The position numbers were made by a program, and so were the translations under genes. Shown here piece after piece: positions 16,143-24,454 of a stretch of DNA of 64,000 bases. The notes beneath the pieces are model-generated. The model ran no database searches. It saw only the letters and a list, made by a program, of their open reading frames with translations, and was not told the DNA's origin. How positions within the stretch are numbered: the stretch's first letter is position 1; each line of letters opens with the position of its first letter. Origin of the DNA: CAXQZU01 sp964228555. GTDB lineage: Bacteria; Planctomycetota; PLA2; JAEUHO01. Where the stretch lies: positions 49,877-113,876 of the forward strand of contig CAXQZU010000045.1 of NCBI GenBank assembly GCA_964228555.1. The letters are read 5' to 3'.

Positions 16143-17225
16143 ATGCTCTCCAGCCACCTCGAGGAGCGCGTCCGCGACATCGTGCGCCACGCCCGCGAGC
16201 TCGAGGCCAAGAGCCTCGACCCCGCGGTGGCCGCCGACCACAACGCCTACCGGCGCCTGCGGCTGGAGCTGATCCGCTACCAGCCCACGGTGGACGCCTA
16301 CTCCACCTACACGCGCGCGCTGGCCGAGATCGACGAGGCCAAGGCCCTGCTGGCCGACGGCGGCACCGACGCCGCCATGCGCGCGCTGGCGCAGGAAGAG
16401 CTGGCCGCGCTGCAGCAGCGCGTGGCCACGGCCGAGGAGGACGTCAAGTCCAGCCTCGTGAGCCAGGACGAGGACGACCACAAGGACGCCATCGTGGAGC
16501 TGCGCCCGGGCGCCGGCGGGGACGAGGCTGCGCTGTGGGCGCGCGACCTCTACCGCATGTACAAGCTGCTGGCCGACCGTCGCGGCTGGAAGATGGAGAC
16601 GATGGAGCTGGCGGCCGGCGAGGGGGGCGGCCTCAAGGAGGCCGTCTTCGCCCTGCGCGGCACCAACGTGTTCCAGGACATGCGCTACGAGTCGGGCGTG
16701 CATCGCGTCCAGCGCGTGCCCGAGACCGAGACGCAGGGCCGCATCCACACCTCGACGGCCACCGTGGCCGTGCTGCCCGAGGCCGAGGACGTGGACATCG
16801 AGCTCAAGGACAGCGACATCGAGATGCAGGCCATGCGGGCCGGGGGCCCGGGCGGCCAGAACGTGAACAAGACCTCGTCGGCCGTGCGGCTCACGCACGT
16901 GCCCACGGGCATCACCGTCAAGTGCCAGGCCGACCCCTCGCAGCACAAGAACCGCGCCACCGCGATGCGCATGCTGCGCACCAAGCTCTACGAGATGGAG
17001 GTCGAGCGGCGCCAGAAGGAGCGCGCCGACGCGCGCCGCGGCCAGATCGGGCGCGGCGACCGCAGCGAGAAGATCCGGACCTACAACTACAAGGAGAACC
17101 GGGTCACCGACCACCGCATCAGCCTCACGGTGCATGCGCTGGACCGGGTGCTGGAGGGCGAGCTGGACGTGGTGCTCGACGCGCTCAAGAAGGCCGACCG
17201 CGAGGAGCGGCTGCAGAGCCTCTAG
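16143..17225 (+). CDS. prfA: peptide chain release factor 1
   Basis: 360 aa. Terminates translation at UAA and UAG by triggering peptidyl-tRNA hydrolysis. The stop-recognition tripeptide PxT is intact (RVPETETQGRIHTS, near residue 190), and the catalytic GGQ loop is RAGGPGGQNVNKTSSAVR near residue 235, where the Gln is methylated by PrmC. This gene matters here because UAG is the dominant stop in the window. The RF2-type SPF motif is absent. It ends in TAG itself and is followed by a strong hairpin. Confidence 0.97.
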   Translation: MLSSHLEERVRDIVRHARELEAKSLDPAVAADHNAYRRLRLELIRYQPTVDAYSTYTRALAEIDEAKALLADGGTDAAMRALAQEELAALQQRVATAEEDVKSSLVSQDEDDHKDAIVELRPGAGGDEAALWARDLYRMYKLLADRRGWKMETMELAAGEGGGLKEAVFALRGTNVFQDMRYESGVHRVQRVPETETQGRIHTSTATVAVLPEAEDVDIELKDSDIEMQAMRAGGPGGQNVNKTSSAVRLTHVPTGITVKCQADPSQHKNRATAMRMLRTKLYEMEVERRQKERADARRGQIGRGDRSEKIRTYNYKENRVTDHRISLTVHALDRVLEGELDVVLDALKKADREERLQSL

Positions 17226-17245
17226 GCCGCCGGGCGGGGCGCCCG

Positions 17246-17287
17246 GCGCCAGCCCGGCCCGGCGCACCGGGCCGGGCCGCGTGGCGC
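17246..17287 (+). terminator. two-part hairpin after prfA
   Basis: An inner 10-bp perfect stem (17253-17262 with 17267-17276, loop of four) lies within outer complementary arms GCGCCA (17246-17251) and TGGCGC (17282-17287). It begins about 20 bases past the prfA stop and no T-run follows. Confidence 0.5.
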
Positions 17288-17302
17288 ATCGGGGGCCCAC
17301 GC

Positions 17303-17331
17303 TTGGAGGGCCGTGGGGCCTTCCGTAGGAT
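17303..17331 (+). promoter_or_regulatory. promoter of the 196-aa membrane protein gene
   Basis: TTGGAG (17303-17308), 17-base spacer, TAGGAT (17326-17331). The predicted start near 17338 gives a leader of about 22 bases containing GAGGGAG before the ATG at 17360. Confidence 0.55.
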
Positions 17332-17359
17332 GGGGGACCACCTGCGAGGGAGCCCATCC

Positions 17360-17950
17360 ATGAGCGACGCCAACGATCCCATCGAGAACGAGGCCGCCCC
17401 CGCGCCGGGCAGTGCCGAGGCCCTGATGCAGGAGGCCGAGATGGGCCGCCGCCGCGCCGTCGCGGCCATGAGCCAGGTGCACAAGGAGCACTTCGCGCTG
17501 CTCTTCGCCCACTGCTTCTTCCTGGCCGGCTCGCTGGCCGCCTGGAATCGCGCGGAGCCGGGGGCCACGGCCTCCAGCGGCGCCCTGCTCCACGGCCTGG
17601 ACACCATCCGCGGCGCCGCGATCTTCGCGCTGGCGCTCTACGGCTTCTGGGTGTCGGCCATCGGCCTCTACACGAGGCGTACGGTCGTGTGGCCCTTCCT
17701 GCTCAACGCACTGCTGGCCCTGTGGGTGGGCCTGGGCGGCGTGATCGATGGCTTCAAGGCCGAGGCCTTCGGCAAGGCCATGGACAGCGTGCCCGCCGGT
17801 TCCTCCTACCTCGCCAAGTACCTGGCCGGGCCCGGCTCCATCGCCCCGGGCTTCTGGATGCTGGCGGCGGCGGGCGTGCTGGTGATCTTCCTGATCATCA
17901 AGGGCATCCTGGGCGGTGCGTCCAAGTCCAAGGCGCGCGCCTCGAAGTAG
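17360..17950 (+). CDS. four-helix membrane protein of unknown function
   Basis: 196 aa. ATG at 17360 with GAGGGAG upstream. An acidic Pro/Ala-rich N-terminus of about 45 residues precedes four predicted membrane segments (near FALLFAHCFFLAGSLAAW, AIFALALYGFWVSAIGLY, FLLNALLALWVGLGG and MLAAAGVLVIFLIIKGIL). The C-terminus is short and basic (SKSKARASK). No family is recognised. It sits between prfA and prmC under its own promoter, so a link to translation termination is not implied. Stop TAG. Confidence 0.75.
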   Translation: MSDANDPIENEAAPAPGSAEALMQEAEMGRRRAVAAMSQVHKEHFALLFAHCFFLAGSLAAWNRAEPGATASSGALLHGLDTIRGAAIFALALYGFWVSAIGLYTRRTVVWPFLLNALLALWVGLGGVIDGFKAEAFGKAMDSVPAGSSYLAKYLAGPGSIAPGFWMLAAAGVLVIFLIIKGILGGASKSKARASK

Positions 17951-18018
17951 CCCGCCGGCGAGCGGCCGCCCTCCAGACGGGGCGTGCCGTGTCGTGACAT
18001 GCCCTGCGGAGCCCTGCC

Positions 18019-18879
18019 CTGAAGCTGCTCGAGATCCTGCAGCGCTCCACCGCATGGCTCAAGGAGCGCGGCTGCGAGTCGGCGCGCCTGGACGCCGAGC
18101 TGCTCATCGCGCACGGGCTGGGCGTGGGGCGCCTGGACCTCTACCTCCAGTTCGACCGGCCCGTGTCGCCGGCGGAGGCGGAGACCCTGCGCGGGCTGGT
18201 GCGCGAGCGGGGGCGCGGCGTGCCCGTGGCCTACCTGGTGGGCACGCGCGGCTTCTGGTCGCTGGATCTCGCGGTGACGCCCGCCGTGCTGGTGCCGCGG
18301 CCGGAGACCGAGCACCTGGTGGAGGTGGCCCTGCTGGCGTTGCGCGCGGCCCCGGCGCCGCGCTTCGTGGACGTGGGCACGGGCAGCGGCTGCGTGGCGG
18401 TGGCGGTGCTGCATGAGCTGCCGCAGGCCCGCGCCCACGCCACCGACCTCTCGGGGGCGGCGCTGGAGGTGGCGCGTGGCAATGCCCAGCGCCACGGCGT
18501 GCTGGAGCGACTCTCCCTGCACCCGGGCGACCTGCTCGAGCCGCTGCGGGACAGCGAGGACTGGGGGCGCCTGGACGCCGTGCTGAGCAACCCGCCCTAC
18601 ATCGTGCGCGGCGACCCCTCGGTCGAGGCCGCCGTGCATGCCCACGAGCCGCACGAGGCGCTCTACGTGCCGGGCGACGATCCGCTGGAGGTGGCGATGC
18701 GGCTCTCCACGCAGGCGCTCGAGGCCCTGGCGCCTGGCGGCCTGCTGGCGCTGGAGGTGGGGGCAGGCAGCGCCGCCACCGCCTGCGAGCGCCTCGCGGG
18801 GGCCGGATGGGAGGAGCCCACGGCGTGGGCGGACCTCGCCGGCATCGACCGCATCGTGAGCGCGCGGCGCCCCTCCTAG
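18019..18879 (+). CDS. prmC: release factor glutamine methyltransferase
   Basis: 286 aa if it starts with CTG at 18019. Methylates the GGQ glutamine of RF1/RF2 with S-adenosylmethionine. The N-terminal helical domain (LKLLEILQRSTAWLKERG, SARLDAELLIAHGLGV) is needed for the family and has no ATG, GTG or TTG before it down to the in-frame TGA at 17995. CTG at 18019 has GGAG seven bases upstream. GTG at 18124 would remove most of this domain. Motif I is FVDVGTGSGCVAVA and the catalytic motif is LSNPPYIV near residue 195. It ends in a CTAG palindrome shared with purQ. Confidence 0.88.
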   Translation: MKLLEILQRSTAWLKERGCESARLDAELLIAHGLGVGRLDLYLQFDRPVSPAEAETLRGLVRERGRGVPVAYLVGTRGFWSLDLAVTPAVLVPRPETEHLVEVALLALRAAPAPRFVDVGTGSGCVAVAVLHELPQARAHATDLSGAALEVARGNAQRHGVLERLSLHPGDLLEPLRDSEDWGRLDAVLSNPPYIVRGDPSVEAAVHAHEPHEALYVPGDDPLEVAMRLSTQALEALAPGGLLALEVGAGSAATACERLAGAGWEEPTAWADLAGIDRIVSARRPS

Positions 18880-19718
18880 GCGCGTGCGCCGGCCCGGCGC
18901 CCGCGGCGAGCCCCGCCCCCGGCCATCCCGAAGGCCTCGCGCAGGTGGCGCACCGCGTTGCGGAAGGGCAGCATGCCCTCGGGCACCGGCGGGGCCTCGC
19001 CGGCGTGGAAGCGCGGGTCCTGCCAGGGGAACTGGTTGCGCTCGGGGTGCGGCATGAGGCCCAGCACGCGGCCGGTGGGGTCGGTGATGCCGGCCACGTC
19101 GCGGGTGGCGCCGTTGGGGTTCCACGGGTAGCGCGCGGGCACGCGGCCCGAGGGATCGACGTAGCGCAGCGCCAGCTGGCCGCCTGCCGCCAGCCGCTCC
19201 AGCGTGGCCTCGTCGCGTGCGAGGAAGCGGCCCTCGCCATGCGCCACGGGGCAGGCGATGCGGTCGCCGCGCGTGAAGAAGGCGTTGCTGGCGGTGGCCT
19301 CCAGCGTGACCCAGCGGTCCTCGTAGCGGTTGCTCACGTTGGCGGCCAGCGCCACCGACTGCTCCTCGCTGCCCTCCAGCGCGGGCAGCAGGCCCGTCTT
19401 CACGAGCACCTGGAAGCCGTTGCAGATGCCCAGCACGATGCCGCCGCGGTCCACCAGCCGGCGCACGCGAGGCAGCAGGCGGTTGCGCACCAGCGCGCCG
19501 TAGACCGTGCCGGCGCCCAGGTCGTCGCCGAACGAGAAGCCGCCCGGCAGCGCGAGGCCCTGCACCTCCTCCAGCAGCCGCGGACGCGCCAGCACGGCGT
19601 TGAGGTGCGCATGCACGGCCTGTGCGCCGGCGGCCTCGAAGGCGAAGGCGGTCTCGCGCTCGCAGTTGGTGCCGGGGGCGCGCACCACCAGGATGCGGGG
19701 GTCGCGGGAGCGGGTCAT
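18876..19718 (-). CDS. purQ: FGAM synthase glutaminase subunit PurQ
   Basis: 280 aa, longer than the usual ~225-residue PurQ and closer to the glutaminase domain of large fused PurL. Releases ammonia from glutamine for formylglycinamidine synthesis in purine biosynthesis. The class I amidotransferase nucleophile is the Cys of GIVLGICNGFQVL near residue 100; the His/Glu pair is in GLMPHPERN near 240. GTNCERETAFAFEAAGA is the N-terminal signature. Its ATG overlaps the purL TGA by four bases (ATGA), implying coupling. The TAG stop lies in a CTAG palindrome that also ends prmC. Confidence 0.93.
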   Translation of the reverse strand: MTRSRDPRILVVRAPGTNCERETAFAFEAAGAQAVHAHLNAVLARPRLLEEVQGLALPGGFSFGDDLGAGTVYGALVRNRLLPRVRRLVDRGGIVLGICNGFQVLVKTGLLPALEGSEEQSVALAANVSNRYEDRWVTLEATASNAFFTRGDRIACPVAHGEGRFLARDEATLERLAAGGQLALRYVDPSGRVPARYPWNPNGATRDVAGITDPTGRVLGLMPHPERNQFPWQDPRFHAGEAPPVPEGMLPFRNAVRHLREAFGMAGGGARRGRRAGARA

Positions 19719-22711
19719 TCGGCGGTCTCCGTCGGCACCGGCAGGGCGCTGCGCCATGCCTTGCGCAGCACCTCGGTGGGGCTGTGGATGGCGTCGTGCC
19801 GGCCGCGGCTGCTGCGCACGCGCAGCACGGGCTCCTGCGTGACCGTGCCCAGCACGGCGTGCGGGGCGCGCGCGGCCCGCAGCAGGCGGCGCAGGGCCGG
19901 CAGGCGCGCCGCGTCCACCTCCAGCAGCAAGCGGGTGGGCGACTCGCTGAACAGGCGCCGGGCATCGTCCAGCCGTCCCTGCACCGGCAGGGCGCGCAGG
20001 TCGAGGTCCAGCCCGTGGTGGCCCGAGAAGGCCATCTCGGCGGCCGCCACGGCCAGGCCGCCCTCGCTCAGGTCGTGGGCCGAGAGCACCAGGCCCGCGC
20101 GGATCGCGCGCGACACCGCGGCCAGCACGCGCGGGGCGTCCGGCTGCACGGTGGGCACGCGCGCCCCCAGCCAGCCCTGCAGGCGGTACCAGTGGCTGCC
20201 GCCCAGCTCGTCGCGCGTGCGGCCCACCACCACGATGCGCGCGCCGGGGCGCTTGGCCTCCAGCGTGACCGTCTTGCGCACGTCGTCGATCACGCCCAGC
20301 GCCGAGACCAGCAGCGTGGGCGGCACCACGATCACGCGCCCGTCCTCGGTCCGGAACTCGTTGTTGAGCGAGTCCTTGCCCGAGATGAAGGGCGTGCCGT
20401 AGAGCAGGGCGGCATCGCGGCAGCCCTCGGCGGCCTTCACCCGCGCGCCCAGCGTCTCGGGGCGGCTGCAGCTGCCCCAGGTGAAGTTGTCGAGGATGGC
20501 GACGCGCGCCGGGTCGGCGCCGACCGCCACGGCGTTGCGCAGGGCCTCGTCCACGGCCAGCAGCGCCATCTGGTGCGGGTCGATGTCGCCATAGGCCGGG
20601 TTGATGCCGTTGGAGAGCACGATGCCGCGGCGGCTGCCCAGCTTGGGCGCGAGCACGGCCGCGTCGCTGGGCCCGCCATGGGGGCCCATGAAGGGGCGCA
20701 CGACCGCGCCCGACTGCACCTCGTGGTCGTACTGGCGCACGACCCACTCCTTGCTGCCCACCTGCGGCATGCGCAGCACGGCGGCGAGGTCGGCCGTCCA
20801 CGAGGCCTTGGCGCGCGGGCGGGGCTCTGCGAGGCGCGGCGGCGTCCAGCACGCGTCGCGCTGCACGCGGGGCAGGCCCTCGTGGAGGAACTCCATCGAC
20901 AGGCGGGCCAGCACCGTGCGGCCGTGGCGCACCACCAGGCGGTGGTCGCGCGTGAAGCGGCCCAGCGCGAACGCCTCCACGTCCTCGCTGGCGCACAGGC
21001 GCTGGAAAGCCTTCCACGCGCGCGGCGGCACGGCCGCCACCATGCGCTCCTGCGCCTCGCTGATCCACACCTCGAAGGCCTTGAGGCCGGGGTACTTGAG
21101 CGGGGCCGTGGACAGGTCCACGTCCGCGCCCAGGTCCGCGCCCATCTCGCCCACGGCGCTGGAGAAGCCGCCCGCGCCGCAGTCGGTGACGGCGTGGAAC
21201 CAGCCGCGGTCGCGCGCCTGCAGCAGCACGTCCAGCACCTTCTTCTCGGTGATGGCGTCGCCGATCTGCACGGCACCCGACGACACGGTCTCGCTCTCGG
21301 CGCTGAGCTCCTCGCTGCTGAAGGTGGCGCCGTGGATGCCGTCGCGGCCCGTGCGGCCGCCGAAGGCCACCACGAGGTCGCCGGGCCGCGCGCCCTTGCG
21401 CACGAAGCGCCGCGGCAGGATGCCCACGCAGCCGGCGTAGACCACCGGGTTGCCCACGTAGCGCGGGTCGAACAGGATGGCCCCGTTCACGGTCGGGATG
21501 CCCATGCGGTTGCCGTAGTCCCGCACGCCCGACACCACGCCCTTGAGCAGGCGCAGCGGGTGCATGCAGCCTTTCGGCACCTTGCCCTGCGGCAGGTCCG
21601 GGGGGCCGAAGCAGAACACGTCGGTGTTGGCCACCGGGCGCGCCCCCAGGCCGGTGCCCAGGATGTCGCGGATCACGCCGCCGATGCCGGTGCCGGCGCC
21701 GCCGTAGGGCTCGATGGCGCTGGGGTGGTTGTGCGTCTCCACCTTCATGCACACCCCGTCGGTGCCGTCGAAGTCGATCACGCCCGCGTTGTCCTTGAAC
21801 ACGCTCCAGCACCAGGGCTTGGCCAGCCGCTGCGTGGCGGCAAACACCGTCTCCTTGAGCAGGTTGCGGAAGGTGCGCACCGTGCCGCCTTCCGTCATGC
21901 GCACCGCGCCGCCCAGCGTCTTGTGCTTGCAGTGCTCCGACCAGGTCTGGGCCACCGTCTCCAGCTCCACGTCGGTGGGCTCCCGGCCCAGCGTGCGGAA
22001 GTGGGCCTGCACGGCCTCCATCTCCACGCGCGAGAGCGACAGGCCCATGCGGCGCGAGAGGGCCAGCAGGGCCTCGCCGTCCAGCGTGCGCAGCAGCACC
22101 TCGACGCGCTGGGCCACGGCCGGCGTGGGATGCGGGAAGCGGTAGGTGGCCGGCGCCCCGGCCAGCACCTCCTCGATCACCTCGTTGCCCAGGGCGCGCG
22201 CGGCGGCGGCCCCCAGCGCCGCGCGCGGCACGCGGCCCTGCACGCGGTAGGTGCGCGCGGCCTTGACTTGCGCCACGCACAGGCCCAGCGACTGGAGCAG
22301 GCGTCGCGCCGTCTCCGCCTCGGGGTCGCTCACGCCGGCGCGGCGCATCACGGTGACCTCGTGCACGCCCCGGGGCGCTGCGCGGGGACGGCCGAAGGAG
22401 GCCACGTCCAGCACGGCGTCGCCCAGCGCCTGGGCCGCCCGCCGGCGGCCCTCGGCGTCCAGCGGGCCCTCGAGGAAGTAGGTGCGCAGCACGCGCACGC
22501 TGCCAAGGCCCCGGAGGCCGGCCTGCTGCAGCGCGGCGCGGGCGGAGCGCCCGGCGGGGTCCAGCAGGTCGTCCCGCACGCGCAGCTCGAGGCGCAGCAC
22601 GGGCAGCGAGGCCGACGCGGCCGTGCCCGCCTTGCGGGGGCCCTTGCCGGCACGGGCGCGGGAACGACGGGTGGGAGCGGGACGCGGACGCGAGGCAGGT
22701 GCGGTGGCCAT
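19715..22711 (-). CDS. purL: FGAM synthase PurL with N-terminal PurS-like domains
   Basis: 998 aa. Makes FGAM from FGAR, ATP and ammonia. A basic N-terminal tail is followed by two PurS-like segments (about 35-105, VLRLELRVRDDLLDP; about 117-188, HEVTVMRRAGVSDPEAETAR), so the small PurS subunit appears fused and duplicated. The PurL core starts near 200: TVAQTWSEHCKHKTLGG, KVETHNHPSAIEPYGGAGTG, NPAYGDIDPHQMALLAVDEA and DLSEGGLAVAAAEMAFSG are nucleotide/metal-binding signatures. The glutaminase is separate (purQ, overlapping by 4 bases). ATG at 22711 has a short GAGG upstream. A hairpin lies in the leader. Confidence 0.93.
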   Translation of the reverse strand: MATAPASRPRPAPTRRSRARAGKGPRKAGTAASASLPVLRLELRVRDDLLDPAGRSARAALQQAGLRGLGSVRVLRTYFLEGPLDAEGRRRAAQALGDAVLDVASFGRPRAAPRGVHEVTVMRRAGVSDPEAETARRLLQSLGLCVAQVKAARTYRVQGRVPRAALGAAAARALGNEVIEEVLAGAPATYRFPHPTPAVAQRVEVLLRTLDGEALLALSRRMGLSLSRVEMEAVQAHFRTLGREPTDVELETVAQTWSEHCKHKTLGGAVRMTEGGTVRTFRNLLKETVFAATQRLAKPWCWSVFKDNAGVIDFDGTDGVCMKVETHNHPSAIEPYGGAGTGIGGVIRDILGTGLGARPVANTDVFCFGPPDLPQGKVPKGCMHPLRLLKGVVSGVRDYGNRMGIPTVNGAILFDPRYVGNPVVYAGCVGILPRRFVRKGARPGDLVVAFGGRTGRDGIHGATFSSEELSAESETVSSGAVQIGDAITEKKVLDVLLQARDRGWFHAVTDCGAGGFSSAVGEMGADLGADVDLSTAPLKYPGLKAFEVWISEAQERMVAAVPPRAWKAFQRLCASEDVEAFALGRFTRDHRLVVRHGRTVLARLSMEFLHEGLPRVQRDACWTPPRLAEPRPRAKASWTADLAAVLRMPQVGSKEWVVRQYDHEVQSGAVVRPFMGPHGGPSDAAVLAPKLGSRRGIVLSNGINPAYGDIDPHQMALLAVDEALRNAVAVGADPARVAILDNFTWGSCSRPETLGARVKAAEGCRDAALLYGTPFISGKDSLNNEFRTEDGRVIVVPPTLLVSALGVIDDVRKTVTLEAKRPGARIVVVGRTRDELGGSHWYRLQGWLGARVPTVQPDAPRVLAAVSRAIRAGLVLSAHDLSEGGLAVAAAEMAFSGHHGLDLDLRALPVQGRLDDARRLFSESPTRLLLEVDAARLPALRRLLRAARAPHAVLGTVTQEPVLRVRSSRGRHDAIHSPTEVLRKAWRSALPVPTETAE

Positions 22712-22746
22712 GGGCCTCGCATGGTGGCCTCGGGCGGGCTGGGCAG

Positions 22747-22767
22747 GGCATCAGGCTTCCTGATGCC
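22747..22767 (-). promoter_or_regulatory. perfect 9-bp inverted repeat upstream of purL
   Basis: GGCATCAGG and CCTGATGCC flank a 3-base centre, 36 bases before the purL ATG. It could be a repressor operator or a leader hairpin. It does not match the E. coli PurR site. A weak TTATCG lies just upstream on the minus strand. Confidence 0.45.
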
Positions 22768-23265
22768 CCGATAAGCGGCCGGGCCGCCCGGCGGGCGATC
22801 CGGCCCTGCCGCGCCCCCTGCCGCACCCCCGGCCGCGCCCCCGGCCCGGGCGCAGGCCGTTTCGCAGGTCGGGGGGCCCCTGGGGCGGGCGGGCGGGCGG
22901 GCGACGGGCGCGGGAGGCGGGGTGCTGGGGGGGGCAGGCGCTGGTCCCGGCGCTGGCCCTGGCACTGGCGGTGGGGATGGCCCCCCGGGCAGCCGATCCA
23001 AGGGGAGCCGCCGGCCCGCCGGCCCGCGGTCCAAGCGGGCGGCAGCCTGCCGGGGGGGCCGGGCCTGCGGGCCGCAGGTCCCCCGGGGTAGACTGCTGCC
23101 ACACCGATGCGGGGCCTTCCTCCCCTGGCAGGGGGCGGGCGGGCTTGGCACCGGGCACCCCTGACGTCGATTCGAGGCCGGGCGCTCGCGCCCTGCCACC
23201 CATCCCCGCCCAGGACCGTCGCGCCGAACCGGGCTTGCCCCGGCCGGCCCCGGAGCCCGACCCGC
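22768..23265. other. intergenic region between divergent purL and accA
   Basis: Very GC-rich, low-complexity sequence with G-runs. I found no gene with family features and no recognisable RNA gene. TAGACT at 23089-23094 is a possible accA -10, preceded by the dyad CCTGCGGGCCGCAGG (23064-23078). A start near 23101 would leave an accA leader of about 165 bases. Confidence 0.35.
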
Positions 23266-24258
23266 ATGGCCAGCCTGCCCAACGCCCTCCCGAAGACCGC
23301 CCGCGGTCCGCTGCCCTTCGAGCAGCCGATCATGGAGCTCGAGCAGAAGATCGCCGAGCTGCGATCCCTCTCGGAGGTGCCCCTGCAGGGCGAGCTGCGG
23401 CCGCTGGAGCGCAAGCGCGACGGCATGGTGGCCGAGATCTACGGCCGGCTCACGCCTTGGCAGAAGGTGCAGGTGGCCCGCCACCCGCAGCGGCCCCAGT
23501 TCATGGACTACGTCCAGGGGATGTGCGACGAGTGGGTCGAGCTGCACGGCGACCGGCTGTTCGGCGAGGACAAGGCCATCTCGACCGGCCTTGCCCGCAT
23601 CGGGGACACCCGCTTCATGCTGGTGGGCAGCCGCAAGGGCAAGGAAGCCCGCGACAAGGTGGCCTGCAACTTCGGGTGCGCCAACCCGGAGGGCTACCGC
23701 AAGGCCTTGAGCAAGATGCGGCTGGCCGAGCGCTTCGGCCTGCCCATCGTCACCCTGATCAACACCCCGGGCGCCTACCCCGGCCTGGGGGCCGAGGAGC
23801 GCGGCCAGGCATGGGCCATTGCCGAGAACATCCTCGAGATGGGCCGCCTGAAGGTGCCTACCCTGTGCATCGTGGTGGGCGAGGGCGGCAGCGGCGGCGC
23901 GCTGGGCATCGGCGTGGGCGACCGCGTGCTGATGCTGGAGTACGCCTACTACTCGGTGATCTCGCCCGAGGGCTGCGCCTCGATCCTGTGGCACGACCCC
24001 ACGCGCGCCCCGGACGCCGCCAAGGTGCTGCGCCTCACCAGCGAGGACCTGCTCAAGCTGGGGGTGGTGGACGGCGTGGTGCCCGAGCCGCTGGGCGGCG
24101 CGCACCGTGACCCGGCAGCCATGGTGGCCACGCTCAAGCAAACCATCCTGGAGACGCTGGCCACGCTGGCCGCCCAGCCCGAGGCGCAGCGGCTGGAGGC
24201 GCGCTACCAGCGCCTGCGCAACCTGGGCAACCACGCCCCGTTCCTCGACCCCGCCTAG
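23266..24258 (+). CDS. accA: acetyl-CoA carboxylase carboxyltransferase subunit alpha
   Basis: 330 aa, close to E. coli AccA (319). With AccD it moves the carboxyl group from carboxybiotin to acetyl-CoA, giving malonyl-CoA for fatty acid synthesis. Signatures: FEQPIMELEQKIAELR near residue 18, HPQRPQFMDYV near 70, LINTPGAYPGLGAEERGQA near 165, GEGGSGGALGIGVGDRVLM near 205, ISPEGCASILW near 235. ATG at 23266 starts MASLPNALPK with GGAG 11 bases upstream; longer upstream extension would be non-family. accD is not in the window. Stop TAG. Confidence 0.95.
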   Translation: MASLPNALPKTARGPLPFEQPIMELEQKIAELRSLSEVPLQGELRPLERKRDGMVAEIYGRLTPWQKVQVARHPQRPQFMDYVQGMCDEWVELHGDRLFGEDKAISTGLARIGDTRFMLVGSRKGKEARDKVACNFGCANPEGYRKALSKMRLAERFGLPIVTLINTPGAYPGLGAEERGQAWAIAENILEMGRLKVPTLCIVVGEGGSGGALGIGVGDRVLMLEYAYYSVISPEGCASILWHDPTRAPDAAKVLRLTSEDLLKLGVVDGVVPEPLGGAHRDPAAMVATLKQTILETLATLAAQPEAQRLEARYQRLRNLGNHAPFLDPA

Positions 24259-24454
24259 CCAGCCTGGCTCGCAGGGATCCGCGTACCGCCCGGCCGGCGC
24301 CGCCCGTCCTCGGGCCCTCGTGCGCCCCATGGTTGCATTCTGCAATCTTGCGCGGGCCCGCGTGGGTGGGCGGCCAACGCCTCGGTCCCGCCTGCCGTAG
24401 ACACCATGATCGGCGGGGTGGCCCGTGCGCCCCTCGCCCCGGAGGCTCACGACC

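Noticed and set aside
22768..23265. SRP RNA, RNase P RNA or tRNA in the purL-accA gap or elsewhere
   Set aside because: None of the conserved core sequences or T-loop signatures could be found by eye in any intergenic region.
18876..23426. Single minus-strand frame of about 1,500 codons running through purL and purQ
   Set aside because: Only its last part is the purQ frame; the rest is out-of-frame purL and intergenic sequence. The ATGA junction at 19715-19718 marks two genes.
24333..24345. TTGCA-N3-TGCAA dyad upstream of the PDZ gene as an operator
   Set aside because: Half-sites are only five bases and no second copy or associated regulator was found, so it is not called as a feature.
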